Under the pieces are notes generated by a model. It was given only the letters and a program-made list of their open reading frames with translations, made no database searches and was not told the DNA's origin. From assembly GCA_943370175.1 (NCBI GenBank), contig CALRPU020000025.1, positions 17,000-80,999 on the forward strand: a DNA stretch of 64,000 nucleotides. Reading direction: 5' to 3'. Every line of letters starts with the position of its first letter. Position 1 is the stretch's first letter. This document shows positions 27,735 to 35,927 of the stretch, in pieces. Source of the stretch: Ideonella_A intermedia_A. GTDB taxonomy: Bacteria > Pseudomonadota > Gammaproteobacteria > Burkholderiales > Burkholderiaceae_C. A program made the translations under genes and the position numbers.

Positions 27735-27779
27735 GCAGGTGGCATGACGACGCGACAGGCGCGCGCCGATAATGTTGGC

Positions 27780-28439
27780 ATGAGCACGCTGCACCACATT
27801 CCCGGCCGCACCAAGACTTTGCCACCGTTGCGCGTGGGCGTGGGCGGCCCCGTCGGGTCGGGCAAGACCACGCTGGTCGAGATGCTCTGCAAGGCCTTGC
27901 GCAGCCGCTACGACCTGGTCGTCGTCACCAACGACATCTACACCAAGGAAGACCAGCGCCTGCTGACCGTGGCCGGCGCGCTGGAGGCGGAGCGCATCAT
28001 GGGCGTTGAAACCGGTGGCTGCCCCCACACCGCCATCCGCGAGGACGCATCGATCAACCTTGAAGCCGTCGACCGCATGCTGGGCAAATACCCCAATGCC
28101 GACATCGTCTTCATCGAAAGCGGGGGTGACAACCTGGCCGCCACCTTCAGCCCCGAACTCAGTGACCTGACGATCTACGTGATCGACGTCGCCGCGGGCG
28201 AGAAGATCCCGCGCAAGGGCGGCCCCGGCATCACGAAGAGCGACCTCTTCGTCATCAACAAGACCGACCTGGCACCGCACGTGGGCGCCGATCTGGCGGT
28301 CATGCACGCCGACACCACCCGCATGCGGACCACGCCGCGCGGCCTGAAGCCGTTCGTGATGAGCAACCTCAAGACCCAGCAAGGGCTCGACGAGGTGATC
28401 GCCTTCATCGAGACCAAGGGGCTGCTGAAGGCCGCCTGA
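27780..28439 (+). CDS. ureG: Urease accessory GTPase UreG
   Basis: A 219-residue SIMIBI-class GTPase. The P-loop GVGGPVGSGKT is at residues 20-30, the nickel-binding CPH motif is at 81-83 in GGCPHTAIRED, and NKTDLAPHVGADL provides guanine specificity. It couples GTP hydrolysis to nickel delivery into UreC. I use the ATG at 27780; an upstream ATG at 27744 would add 12 non-conserved residues. It is the last gene of the ureEFG group and converges on bfr across 46 bp. Confidence 0.96.
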   Translation: MSTLHHIPGRTKTLPPLRVGVGGPVGSGKTTLVEMLCKALRSRYDLVVVTNDIYTKEDQRLLTVAGALEAERIMGVETGGCPHTAIREDASINLEAVDRMLGKYPNADIVFIESGGDNLAATFSPELSDLTIYVIDVAAGEKIPRKGGPGITKSDLFVINKTDLAPHVGADLAVMHADTTRMRTTPRGLKPFVMSNLKTQQGLDEVIAFIETKGLLKAA

Positions 28440-28485
28440 GGCGGCCGCCAGGGCCCGGGCCACGACACGCGCACCCGGCGCGGCC

Positions 28486-28962
28486 TCAGCTGCTGGCGCC
28501 GACCTGCGTTTGCAGGTAGTTCTGCTCGCCCACCTTGCCGACCAGGTCGATCTGGGTCTCGAGGTAGTCGATGTGCTCTTCGGTGTCGGCCAGGATGTCT
28601 TCAAGCAGGTCGCGGCTGACATAGTCGCGCACCGCCTCGCAGCAGGCGATGGCTTCCTTCAGGTGCACCTGGGACGCCAGTTCGACCTTCAGGTCGCAGT
28701 GCAGCGTTTCCACCGGGTCTTCGCCGATCAGCAGCTTGCCCAGGTCCTGCAGGTTGGGCAGGCCATCGAGTGTCAGCACCCGCTCGACCAGGCGGTCGGC
28801 GTGCTTCATTTCTTCGATCGACTCCTCGTACTCGTGCTTCGCCATGCGCTCGAAGCCCCAGTTTTTCAGCATGCGCGCGTGCAGGAAGTACTGGTTGATG
28901 GCGGTCAGCTCCATCTTCAGCTGCGCGTTGAGGAATGCAATGACTTGGGTGTCGCCTTTCAT
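28486..28962 (-). CDS. bfr: Bacterioferritin
   Basis: A 158-residue four-helix ferritin. It starts MKGDTQVIAFLNAQLKMELT and has the diiron ligand pattern (E18-region, E51-H54 in YEESIEEMKHADRL, E94, E127-H130 in DTEEHIDYLE) and the heme-ligand Met in the second helix region. AAGGAG precedes the ATG. The enzyme oxidises and stores iron in the cytoplasm. It diverges from its ferredoxin partner gene bfd, with a Fur-type palindrome in between. Confidence 0.95.
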   Translation of the reverse strand: MKGDTQVIAFLNAQLKMELTAINQYFLHARMLKNWGFERMAKHEYEESIEEMKHADRLVERVLTLDGLPNLQDLGKLLIGEDPVETLHCDLKVELASQVHLKEAIACCEAVRDYVSRDLLEDILADTEEHIDYLETQIDLVGKVGEQNYLQTQVGASS

Positions 28963-29078
28963 GGGCGCTCCTTGAAGAGGGTGATGCATGGATTGTGCGG
29001 TGCGCGCGGCGCGCCCACGGCGCGGCGGAGCCGGTCCGGCCCTGCCGAGATCATGGGTTCGCCACGCGATGCATTTGG

Positions 29079-29099
29079 TAATGCGAACGATTCGCATTA
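29079..29099. promoter_or_regulatory. Fur-type box between bfr and bfd
   Basis: TAATGCGAA and TTCGCATTA are perfect inverted repeats separated by CGA, 21 bp in all, closely matching the betaproteobacterial Fur box pattern (AATGCGAAT-like half sites with AT-rich ends). It ends 10 bp before the bfd ATG, where it could block translation-proximal promoter elements, and lies 116 bp from the bfr start. Iron-replete repression of bfd-hemP is the likely outcome. Confidence 0.8.
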
Positions 29100-29109
29100 T
29101 AGTGAGCCC

Positions 29110-29364
29110 ATGATTGTTTGCCTTTGCCACCGCGTCTCCGACCGAGACATCGCTCGCGCCGCCCGCGACGGCTGCGCCTCCTTCGACGACTTGCAGATCG
29201 ACCTGGGCGTGGCCACCGCCTGCGGCGCCTGCCACGACTGCGCGCGAAGTTGTTTTGAAGCACACGGCGGCGCAGCGTCGGCGGCGCGCGACCCGGCCGC
29301 GGTGGCTGCCCATGCCGCCCACGCCGTCATCACGGTGCACCGCCCGGCGCCCGCCGCGGCCTGA
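29110..29364 (+). CDS. bfd: Bacterioferritin-associated ferredoxin
   Basis: An 84-residue protein with the [2Fe-2S] ligands C4 and C6 in MIVCLCHRVSD and C38 and C41 in CGACHDC, exactly the Bfd spacing. The C-terminal 25 residues are an Ala/Pro-rich tail. It reduces bacterioferritin to release stored iron. A Fur-type box lies immediately upstream, and hemP starts 7 bp downstream, so it is probably expressed under iron limitation with hemP and the DUF2325 gene. Confidence 0.93.
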   Translation: MIVCLCHRVSDRDIARAARDGCASFDDLQIDLGVATACGACHDCARSCFEAHGGAASAARDPAAVAAHAAHAVITVHRPAPAAA

Positions 29365-29371
29365 GCCACCC

Positions 29372-29674
29372 ATGCCGACCACCCACCGGTCGCGTTTCCT
29401 CGCACCGCCCGCGTCGGTCCGCGACACGGCGCCCCCACGGACCAGCGCCGGGTCCACGCTGGCGGCCACTACGCCGCCACGGGACGACGCGATGACGGTC
29501 ACGACATCGTCCGCGGACCCGCCAGTGTCCACGCCCACCCCGTTGCCGCACCCGGCGCGGCGCTGGCACAGCGCCGACCTGTTCGGTGCAGCGCGCGACA
29601 TTGAAATCGTCCACGGCGCCTCGGTGTACCGCCTGCGCCTGACCTCGTTGAACAAGCTGATCCTCACCAAGTGA
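29372..29674 (+). CDS. hemP: HemP-like hemin uptake protein
   Basis: A 100-residue protein whose last 35 residues (SADLFGAARDIEIVHGASVY then RLRLTSLNKLILTK) match the HemP family, small proteins encoded at hemin-uptake loci and required for their expression in several Burkholderiales. With the ATG at 29372 there is a 60-residue Pro/Thr/Ser-rich extension. An in-frame ATG at 29492 gives a 60-residue product of normal HemP length. Neither start has a strong ribosome site; coupling to bfd favours the first. Confidence 0.82.
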   Translation: MPTTHRSRFLAPPASVRDTAPPRTSAGSTLAATTPPRDDAMTVTTSSADPPVSTPTPLPHPARRWHSADLFGAARDIEIVHGASVYRLRLTSLNKLILTK

Positions 29675-29753
29675 GCCCGCGGTGGGCGCCCTGCCCACCC
29701 TTTCGCACCCGCCAGCCTGATGCCAGCCCGTGCCGTCCGAGAAAGGAACGACC

Positions 29754-31124
29754 GTGTTGAAACATCCCATCGCCAGCGCGCCCGCCACCGCCGCCAGCAT
29801 CGGCCCCACCAACGGGCCTGACCGCCTCGGCGCCCTGGCCGTGCACGCCGCCCGGTTGCCGTTCGCCGCGCACGGCGACTGCTGCCAGTCCACGCCCACG
29901 CCCACCGCGACACCGACCCCAGCCGCCGGCCCGTCGCGGCGGCGGCGCCTGTGGGAATTGCCCGGCAGCGCCCACTGCCCTGTCGTCGGCGTGTGCCTGC
30001 CGGTGGCCGCGCTGCGCCGCCTCGTCGACAAGCTGCCCGGCATGACCGCGCCGCCCGAAGACCACGTGCTGCACAGCGCCGCCGTCGCCGAGTGTCGGCA
30101 CCGGCTCGCGCTGGCCGAGGCGCTGCAGCGCGAGCTCGACCGGCGCCACGCCGGCGCCCTGCGCCAGTCCACCGCCCTGAAGACCGCCGACGCCCTCGCC
30201 GATTGGTGGCAGGCGAAGCTGCCCACGGCCGACATGCCGGCCGCGCTGTGGGCAACCCTGACCCACCCGCGCTGCCTGCCGACGCTGGAGCGGCGGGTGC
30301 TGGGCGAGGTCCACATGCTTCAGCACCAGGTGGGCCTGGCCGGCCGGGACGGCCTGGCACGCATCGAGGCCTTGATCGACGAAAACGCCGTGCTGTCTCG
30401 GGCGCTCGGCGCCGCCCAGCAGCGCTGCACCCGGCTGGCCGCCGAGCACGCCGAACGCCTGGCCACGCTGTCGAGCGAGCTCGTGCGCGTGCGCGGGCAA
30501 TGCCTCGCCGCCCAAAGCCGACGCTGCGCGGTGGAGGAGGACCTGGCGCAATGGCGAGCCAGCGTGCCCGACCTGCCAGAGCGCCACGCCTTGCAGCGCC
30601 AGGTGGCCGAGCAGGCTGAACGCATCGCCACACTGCAACGCGCCCTGCAACTGACCCGGATGTCGCCCGCCGCCGACCGGGCCCCATCCCACCAGCAGCC
30701 TGCCAACGACGCCGCGGCCGCAGGCACCAACGCCGGGACCACCGCAGCCGCAGCCGCAGCCGCAGCCGCAAATGCAACCGCAACCGCAACCGCAGCCGGC
30801 CAAGCCGCGTCGCTGGCCGAGCGCGCCGTGCTGTGTGTCGGCGGCCGCGCGGCGAGCGTGCCGGTGTACCGGCGGCTGGTCGAAGCCTGCGGCGCGCGCT
30901 TCCTGCATCACGACGGCGGCGAAGAACAGAACGTTCACCAGCTGGACAACACCTTGGCGGCCGCCGACCTGGTCATCTGCCAGGCCGGCTGCATCAGCCA
31001 CAAGGCCTACTGGCGGGTGAAGGACCATTGCAAACGGACCGGCAAGCGCTGCGTGTTCGTCGAAAGCCCAAGCGCCGCCGGCCTGCAGCGGGCCCTCGTC
31101 GGGATCGGCCAGCAGGGCGGCTGA
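29754..31124 (+). CDS. DUF2325 protein with coiled coil and Ala/Thr repeat linker
   Basis: A 456-residue protein. The C-terminal 100 residues (about 355-456: AVLCVGGRAASVPVYRRLVE, DLVICQAGCISHKAYWRVKD, CKRTGKRCVFVE) are a DUF2325 domain, a small Rossmann-like unit of unknown function that often occurs near heme/iron genes. The middle is helical with heptad-like stretches, and residues about 329-348 are nearly pure Ala/Thr, encoded by hexamer repeats. I chose the GTG at 29754, preceded by AAAGGA; a GTG at 29730 is possible. It follows hemP by 79 bp and probably belongs to the iron operon. Confidence 0.78.
   Translation: MLKHPIASAPATAASIGPTNGPDRLGALAVHAARLPFAAHGDCCQSTPTPTATPTPAAGPSRRRRLWELPGSAHCPVVGVCLPVAALRRLVDKLPGMTAPPEDHVLHSAAVAECRHRLALAEALQRELDRRHAGALRQSTALKTADALADWWQAKLPTADMPAALWATLTHPRCLPTLERRVLGEVHMLQHQVGLAGRDGLARIEALIDENAVLSRALGAAQQRCTRLAAEHAERLATLSSELVRVRGQCLAAQSRRCAVEEDLAQWRASVPDLPERHALQRQVAEQAERIATLQRALQLTRMSPAADRAPSHQQPANDAAAAGTNAGTTAAAAAAAAANATATATAAGQAASLAERAVLCVGGRAASVPVYRRLVEACGARFLHHDGGEEQNVHQLDNTLAAADLVICQAGCISHKAYWRVKDHCKRTGKRCVFVESPSAAGLQRALVGIGQQGG
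30742..30798 (+). repeat. Hexanucleotide repeat tract (CCGCAG/CCGCAA units)
   Basis: About eight tandem 6-bp units of CCGCAG, switching to CCGCAA, with one interruption (AATG). It encodes an Ala-then-Ala/Thr linker in the DUF2325 gene. Unit length is a multiple of three, so copy changes would alter linker length without shifting frame. Confidence 0.75.
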
Positions 31125-31181
31125 GGCGCGACTCAGGCATGATGCTGCACCGCAGCAAATTTGGCCTTCGCGCCCCCTGCC

Positions 31182-32426
31182 ATGGTGCCGCCCTCGTTCA
31201 CCCGCCTGGCCATCGTGCTGGGCCTGCTCTCGGCCATCGGGCCCTTCGCCATCGACATGTACCTGCCCGCGCTGCCGGCCATCGGGCAGGCGTTGCAGGC
31301 CGATGCGCGGGCGGTTCAATGGAGCTTGATGAGCTTCTTCGTGTCGTTCGCCGTGAGCCAGCTGGCCTACGGCCCGGCGTCCGACATGGTTGGCCGCAAG
31401 GCCCCGCTGTACGTTGGCATCGGCTTGTTCGTGCTGGGCAGCGTGGGCTGCGCGCTGGCGCCAGACATCCCCACCCTGGTCGCGTTCCGCTTCGCCCAGG
31501 GGTTGGGCGGTGGCGCCGTGGCGGTGATCCCGCGGGCCATCGTGCGCGACCTCTACACCGGCACCGAGGCCACCCGGCTGATGTCCACGCTGCTGCTGGT
31601 GTTCAGCGTCTCGCCCATCCTGGCGCCGCTGATCGGCAGCTTGGTGATCGACGTGGCCGGCTGGCGGGCGATTTTCTGGGTGGTCACGGCCACTGGGCTG
31701 GTGGGCTTGGTCTTGATGGCGGTGTCGCTGCCCGAGACCCGTCCGGCCAGCGCGCGCCGGGACAGCAACCTGGCCAGCACGCTGCGCGCCTTTGCGCTGC
31801 TGGGGCGCGACGCGCGCTTTCTGGGCCTGACGGGCATCGGCGCATTGGGCCTTGGCGGGTTCTTCGTCTACCTGGCCAATTCGTCGTTCGTGCTGATCGA
31901 GCATCACGGCCTCAGCCCGCGCGAGTACGGGCTGGCCTTCGCGGCCAACGCCGCGTCGTTCATCGGCGTGTCGCAGTTCACCTCGCGCTTGACCCGGCGC
32001 CACGGCCTGCCGCGGGTGATCCTGGTCGCCGTGACCGGCTTCGCCCTGACGATGTCGGCGCTTGCGCTGCTGAACCTGGCCGGCGTGGACCGCCTGGACG
32101 TGATGATTGCCCTGCTGATGGTGGGCTTCGGCTTTCTGGGGCTGGTCTTGCCCACGAGCTCTGTGCTGGCACTGGAAGCGCACGGCGCCATCGCCGGCGC
32201 CGCCTCGGCCCTGATGGGCACGGTGCAACTCGTCATGGGCGCCGTCGTGATCGCGATGATGTCCGGCGTGGTCGACGGCACCGCGCGCCCGATGGTGATC
32301 GGCATCGCCTTGGGGGCGTGCGGGTCGATGGCGCTGTCCTGGGCGACGCTGGGCAACCCGTGGCGTCACGCCAGCGGCATCGCCCCGAGCGCAGCCGGGG
32401 CAACGGGCAAGAACCACAGCGGATGA
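31182..32426 (+). CDS. Bcr/CflA-type MFS multidrug efflux transporter
   Basis: A 414-residue, 12-span major facilitator. Motif A-like GPASDMVGRKAPL lies in the loop after span 2, and the opening IGPFAIDMYLPALPAIGQAL is the mark of the DHA1 Bcr/CflA branch. GYP-type motif C in span 5 is only loosely kept. It should export small hydrophobic compounds using the proton gradient; substrate unknown. I take the ATG at 31182 rather than a TTG seven codons upstream. It follows the DUF2325 gene by 57 bp and may or may not share its transcript. Confidence 0.88.
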   Translation: MVPPSFTRLAIVLGLLSAIGPFAIDMYLPALPAIGQALQADARAVQWSLMSFFVSFAVSQLAYGPASDMVGRKAPLYVGIGLFVLGSVGCALAPDIPTLVAFRFAQGLGGGAVAVIPRAIVRDLYTGTEATRLMSTLLLVFSVSPILAPLIGSLVIDVAGWRAIFWVVTATGLVGLVLMAVSLPETRPASARRDSNLASTLRAFALLGRDARFLGLTGIGALGLGGFFVYLANSSFVLIEHHGLSPREYGLAFAANAASFIGVSQFTSRLTRRHGLPRVILVAVTGFALTMSALALLNLAGVDRLDVMIALLMVGFGFLGLVLPTSSVLALEAHGAIAGAASALMGTVQLVMGAVVIAMMSGVVDGTARPMVIGIALGACGSMALSWATLGNPWRHASGIAPSAAGATGKNHSG

Positions 32427-32466
32427 TGGGTCGCCGCCCGGTGGCCTCGCCGACCACCGCGCGGGC

Positions 32467-33771
32467 TCAGACCTCGTTCGCCAACGCGGACCGAACCTGG
32501 GCCGGGTCGTCGCTGCGCTGCGCCAGCTCGTCGACGAGGATCGCGAGCGCACGGCGGTCCATGCGCTGAAGCGCCTCGCGTCGGCGCGAATCGCCCTCGG
32601 GCAAAAAGGACGCGGCACCGAAGTCGCTGAGCAGCGCGTGGCCGTCACCGTCGACCAGCAGGTTGTGGGCGTACAGGTCCGCGTGCTGAAGGCCGCGCGC
32701 GTGCAGGTGCGCCAGGGCCGACGCCACGCCCCGCGCCACCGCGACCGATTGCGCCCAAGCCCAGCGCTGGCCGGGCGGGTAGACGTCGCGGGTGCAGGTG
32801 GCGAGGCTGGGCGGGGCCGCCAGGGCGCGATGCCCTGCCGGGATGCGTTGCAGCACCAGGCCCTGAGCACCGGCCGGGTGCCCGCTCAATCGCCCCAGCG
32901 GCGCCACCAGGTGGTCATGGCCGCCTGCGGCGAGCGTGGCCGCCAACTCGCTGCGGGGCAGGCCGTCACTGGTCATCGCGGCCTTGAACACCTTCACCGC
33001 CACCGGCACCTCGGCCAGGCCGTCTCGCGCTGCGGCGCCGCCGGGCCGCCACCAGGCCGCGTGGATCACGCCGGAGGCCCCCTCGCCCAGGCGCTCGCCC
33101 AGCCGCAGGTGGGACCAGTCGATGTGGCGGCCTGCACCGCCGTCCACCGGCCCTTGCAAGGCGCGCTGCTCCTGGGCGTCGTTCCACGGGTTGCCGCCCA
33201 GCGCCAGCCAATTCAGGTGGGGCAACGCCAAGAGCGCGTCAGGCACCGCGTCTTCGAGGCTCTGGAAATCGTTGGCCGCCAGACGCAGCAGTTCCAGCCG
33301 CTGGCACTGCGCGATCGACACCGGCAAGGCGCGCAGCCGGTTGCCGGCGAGCATCAGCTTTTGCATCGGCGCGCAGTGGCCCAGGCTCGCTGGGAGCTCG
33401 GCAATTCGGTTGTCGGTGAGGATCAACCAACGCAAGCTGGGCGGCAGGGCGTCCGCGGGCACGCATTCGATCTGGTTGGCCTTGAAGCCCACGATGTCGA
33501 GCGACGGGCAACGCCCGAGCACCGACGGCAACACCGTGAAGCGGTTGTCAGAGCAGAACAGCACTTTGAGCCGCTTGAAACGCGCCAGGTCGGCCGGCAG
33601 CGCCGTCAGCGCATTGCCGGACACGTCGAGGTGCTCCAAGGTGTCCGCCAGCGCCAACACCTCGTCGGGCAGCGCGGTGAGGCCGCAGCCGCGCAGGTCC
33701 AGTGCCGCGGCGCCGGCCAGTCGGCCGCGGCGCAGTGCATCGAGCGGCGTGGGTCCGCTGTTCACGGCCAC
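32467..33771 (-). CDS. Leucine-rich-repeat protein with Ser/Thr-kinase-like domain
   Basis: A 434-residue fusion with no signal peptide or membrane span. Residues about 22-195 form roughly seven leucine-rich repeats of the 23-residue type (LTALPADLARFKRLKVLFCS-like). Residues about 222-430 form a kinase-like domain with a Gly-rich loop LGEGASGVIH, K260 in VAVK, catalytic D365 and N370 in HADLYAHN, and DFG at 383-385. All residues needed for phosphotransfer are in place, although the C-lobe is short. The start is a GTG. It is likely a cytosolic signalling protein; its target is unknown. It lies 34 bp downstream of sppA on the same strand. Confidence 0.85.
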   Translation of the reverse strand: MAVNSGPTPLDALRRGRLAGAAALDLRGCGLTALPDEVLALADTLEHLDVSGNALTALPADLARFKRLKVLFCSDNRFTVLPSVLGRCPSLDIVGFKANQIECVPADALPPSLRWLILTDNRIAELPASLGHCAPMQKLMLAGNRLRALPVSIAQCQRLELLRLAANDFQSLEDAVPDALLALPHLNWLALGGNPWNDAQEQRALQGPVDGGAGRHIDWSHLRLGERLGEGASGVIHAAWWRPGGAAARDGLAEVPVAVKVFKAAMTSDGLPRSELAATLAAGGHDHLVAPLGRLSGHPAGAQGLVLQRIPAGHRALAAPPSLATCTRDVYPPGQRWAWAQSVAVARGVASALAHLHARGLQHADLYAHNLLVDGDGHALLSDFGAASFLPEGDSRRREALQRMDRRALAILVDELAQRSDDPAQVRSALANEV

Positions 33772-33805
33772 GGGCGGCTCGCCCTGCGCGTGGCCCGGCC
33801 GCGGT

Positions 33806-34840
33806 TCAACGCAAGTGGCCCAGGCCGCCCAACGCCTTCACCGCCCCCGCACCGATGGACGCGCCGAAACGCTTGGCCAGCCGCTCCGCCACGTTGTCGC
33901 GCGGGGTGTAGTCGATGATCTCCTCGGCTTGCACCACTTCACGGGCCACAAAGTCGAGGTTGCCGAGCTTGTCGGCCAGGCCGAGCTTCACCGCCTCTTC
34001 GCCGTTCCAGTACAGGCCCGAGAAGGTCTCCGGCGTGACCTTCAGGCGATCGCCCCGGCCTTCTTTGACGACCTCGATGAACTGCTGGTGGATCTGGTTC
34101 AGCATGGCCTGGGTGTAGGCCTTGTGCTTGTCGTTGACAGGCAGGAAGGGGTCGCCCATGGCCTTGTTCTCGCCCGCGGTCAACAACCGGCGTTCGACGC
34201 CCAGCTTGTCCATCAGCGCGGGAAATCCAAAGCCGTCCATCAGCACCCCGATGGAGCCGACGATGCTCGCCTTGTCGGTGTAGATCTCATCGGCCGCCAC
34301 GGCGATGTAGTACGCGCCCGAGGCACACACTTCTTCCACCACGGCGTAAACCTTCTTCTTGTGGAGCGCCTTCAGGCGCCGGATCTCGTCGTTGACGATG
34401 CCCGCCTGCACCGGGCTGCCGCCGGGCGAGTTGATGCGCAACACCACCGCCTGCGAGCCGCTGTCCTCGAAGGCTTGCTTCAGGGCAGCGACCAGCACCT
34501 CGGCGCTGGCCTCGCCTTCGCCCGCGATTTCGCCGCGCACTTCCACCAGGGCCGTGTGCGGGCCGCTGGGCGCCGTGCCGTGGCTGCGGGTGTTCAGCAA
34601 GGCGTAGGCGATGAAGGCAATCAGCAGCAGCCACGACAAACGGAAGAAGACCTTCCACCGCCGCTCGGCCTGGCGGTCGCGCAGGTAGACGCGGGCGAAC
34701 TGTTCGATGGCGGACTCGACGCCGCGGGCGGGCAACGCGGTGGCCGATGGCGGCCGGGGGGGCTCTGCCGGGGTGGGCGCAGCGGCCGCGGCCGGGGGCG
34801 ATGCGGGCAGGTCGGGGGGAAGCGAATCGGGGGAACTCAT
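33806..34840 (-). CDS. sppA: S49-family signal peptide peptidase SppA
   Basis: A 344-residue membrane protease. A Pro/Ala-rich cytoplasmic start leads to one membrane span (LSWLLLIAFIAYALL). The protease domain has INSPGGSP, the Ser nucleophile in CASGAYYIA and the general-base Lys in TDKASIVGSIGV. It digests cleaved signal peptides in the inner membrane. Its ATG overlaps the stop of the Rieske gene by four bases (ATGA). The order rluC-HAD-Rieske-sppA is common in Burkholderiales. Confidence 0.92.
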   Translation of the reverse strand: MSSPDSLPPDLPASPPAAAAAPTPAEPPRPPSATALPARGVESAIEQFARVYLRDRQAERRWKVFFRLSWLLLIAFIAYALLNTRSHGTAPSGPHTALVEVRGEIAGEGEASAEVLVAALKQAFEDSGSQAVVLRINSPGGSPVQAGIVNDEIRRLKALHKKKVYAVVEEVCASGAYYIAVAADEIYTDKASIVGSIGVLMDGFGFPALMDKLGVERRLLTAGENKAMGDPFLPVNDKHKAYTQAMLNQIHQQFIEVVKEGRGDRLKVTPETFSGLYWNGEEAVKLGLADKLGNLDFVAREVVQAEEIIDYTPRDNVAERLAKRFGASIGAGAVKALGGLGHLR

Positions 34841-35229
34841 GGTGGGCTTTCAGCGACCGGGCGCGTGTCCCGGGAAGGATACCAATACACCTCGCCATCG
34901 ACCTCCTCCACCTGCAGGGCAGTGAGGCCGCCGCGACCGCAAGGCCCGCCGGCGCATCGCCCGGTGGCCGGCACATAGCTGGCGCCGTGGATCGAGCACA
35001 GGATGAACTCACGCTCGCTGTCCAGGAATTTGCCGGGCTGCCAGTCGAGTTCGGTGGGGACGTGGGCGCAGCGGTTCAAGTAGGCGACGACCCGCCCGCC
35101 GTGGCGCAGCGCAAAGGCGCGCGCCGGGGCGCGAAAGTGCAACACGTCAAACACCCACGCATCGCCCCGCTCGGTCAGGGCCTCGCTGCGGCACAGCGGC
35201 TGACGGGGAACCGGCGCCGGCTCACGCAT
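34837..35229 (-). CDS. Rieske [2Fe-2S] domain protein
   Basis: A 130-residue stand-alone Rieske ferredoxin-like protein with the ligand boxes CAH (RCAHVPTELDW) and CSIH (LCSIHGASY), correctly spaced. A second Cys pair, CAGGPC, follows the second box. It has no signal peptide, so it is cytosolic. The physiological partner is unknown. I start at the ATG at 35229, overlapping the upstream HAD gene by 8 bp; the open frame continues upstream without conservation. It is translationally linked on both sides. Confidence 0.9.
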   Translation of the reverse strand: MREPAPVPRQPLCRSEALTERGDAWVFDVLHFRAPARAFALRHGGRVVAYLNRCAHVPTELDWQPGKFLDSEREFILCSIHGASYVPATGRCAGGPCGRGGLTALQVEEVDGEVYWYPSRDTRPVAESPP

Positions 35230-35890
35230 GCCGGGCCAGCCAGTCGGCCAGGTCGCTGACGCTGTGGGCGATGTGCCGCGGGCCGTGTGCGGCAAACCCT
35301 TCGGGCGGGTGCGCGCCGTAGCTCACTGCCACGCTGGCGGTGCGGGCGTTGCGCGCCAGCAGGAGGTCGTGCGTGGTGTCGCCGATCATCAATGTGCGCG
35401 CTGCCGGCACCCCCAGCTCCGCCATCAATTCGTTCAACATCAGCGGATTGGGCTTGGACGCGGTCTCATCGGCGGTTCGGGTGGCGTCGAACATGCCACG
35501 CAGTTCGACGGCCTGCAGCGCCTCGTTGAGCCCACCGCGGGATTTCCCCGTGGCCACGGCCAGCAGGTGCTGACGGGCCCGCAGGTCGGCGAGCAGCGGC
35601 AGGATGCCTTCAAACAGCGTCAGCTCGTGCTGCTGCGCGACGTAGTGGTGTCGGTAACGCGCGCCCATGTCGGCATAACGCTCACGCGGCAAGCCGGGCG
35701 CTGCATGCTGCAGGGCTTCGACCAGCCCCATGCCGATGACATGGCTGGCGTCGCGGTCGCTCGGCACGGCCACGCCCAGGTCGGCACAGGCGCGCTGAAT
35801 GGACCGCGTGATCAACGCGGTCGAATCGAACAGGGTGCCGTCCCAGTCAAAAACGATCAGGTCGAACTGGCGGGCGGTTTGGACAGTCAT
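35222..35890 (-). CDS. HAD-family phosphatase, phosphoglycolate phosphatase-like
   Basis: A 222-residue haloacid-dehalogenase hydrolase with FDWDGTLFDST (nucleophile and acid Asp pair), the motif II threonine in AVATGKS, and MIGDTTHDLLLARNA for motifs III/IV. The cap domain is of the helical type seen in Gph. The exact phosphoester substrate is not determined by sequence. It sits 37 bp downstream of rluC and overlaps the Rieske gene, in the conserved rluC-HAD-Rieske-sppA order. Confidence 0.88.
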   Translation of the reverse strand: MTVQTARQFDLIVFDWDGTLFDSTALITRSIQRACADLGVAVPSDRDASHVIGMGLVEALQHAAPGLPRERYADMGARYRHHYVAQQHELTLFEGILPLLADLRARQHLLAVATGKSRGGLNEALQAVELRGMFDATRTADETASKPNPLMLNELMAELGVPAARTLMIGDTTHDLLLARNARTASVAVSYGAHPPEGFAAHGPRHIAHSVSDLADWLARHA

Positions 35891-35927
35891 GGAAGGTGGG
35901 ATCGCTGGGACGGCATTTGGACGGCGC

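Noticed and set aside
28963..30789. Long N-terminal extension of bfr on the minus strand
   Set aside because: Arg-rich non-conserved sequence opposite bfd, hemP and DUF2325; the bacterioferritin start at 28962 has AAGGAG and the canonical opening.
29664..32870. A 1068-residue minus-strand frame covering DUF2325 and MFS genes
   Set aside because: Shadow of two well-supported plus-strand genes; no domain seen.
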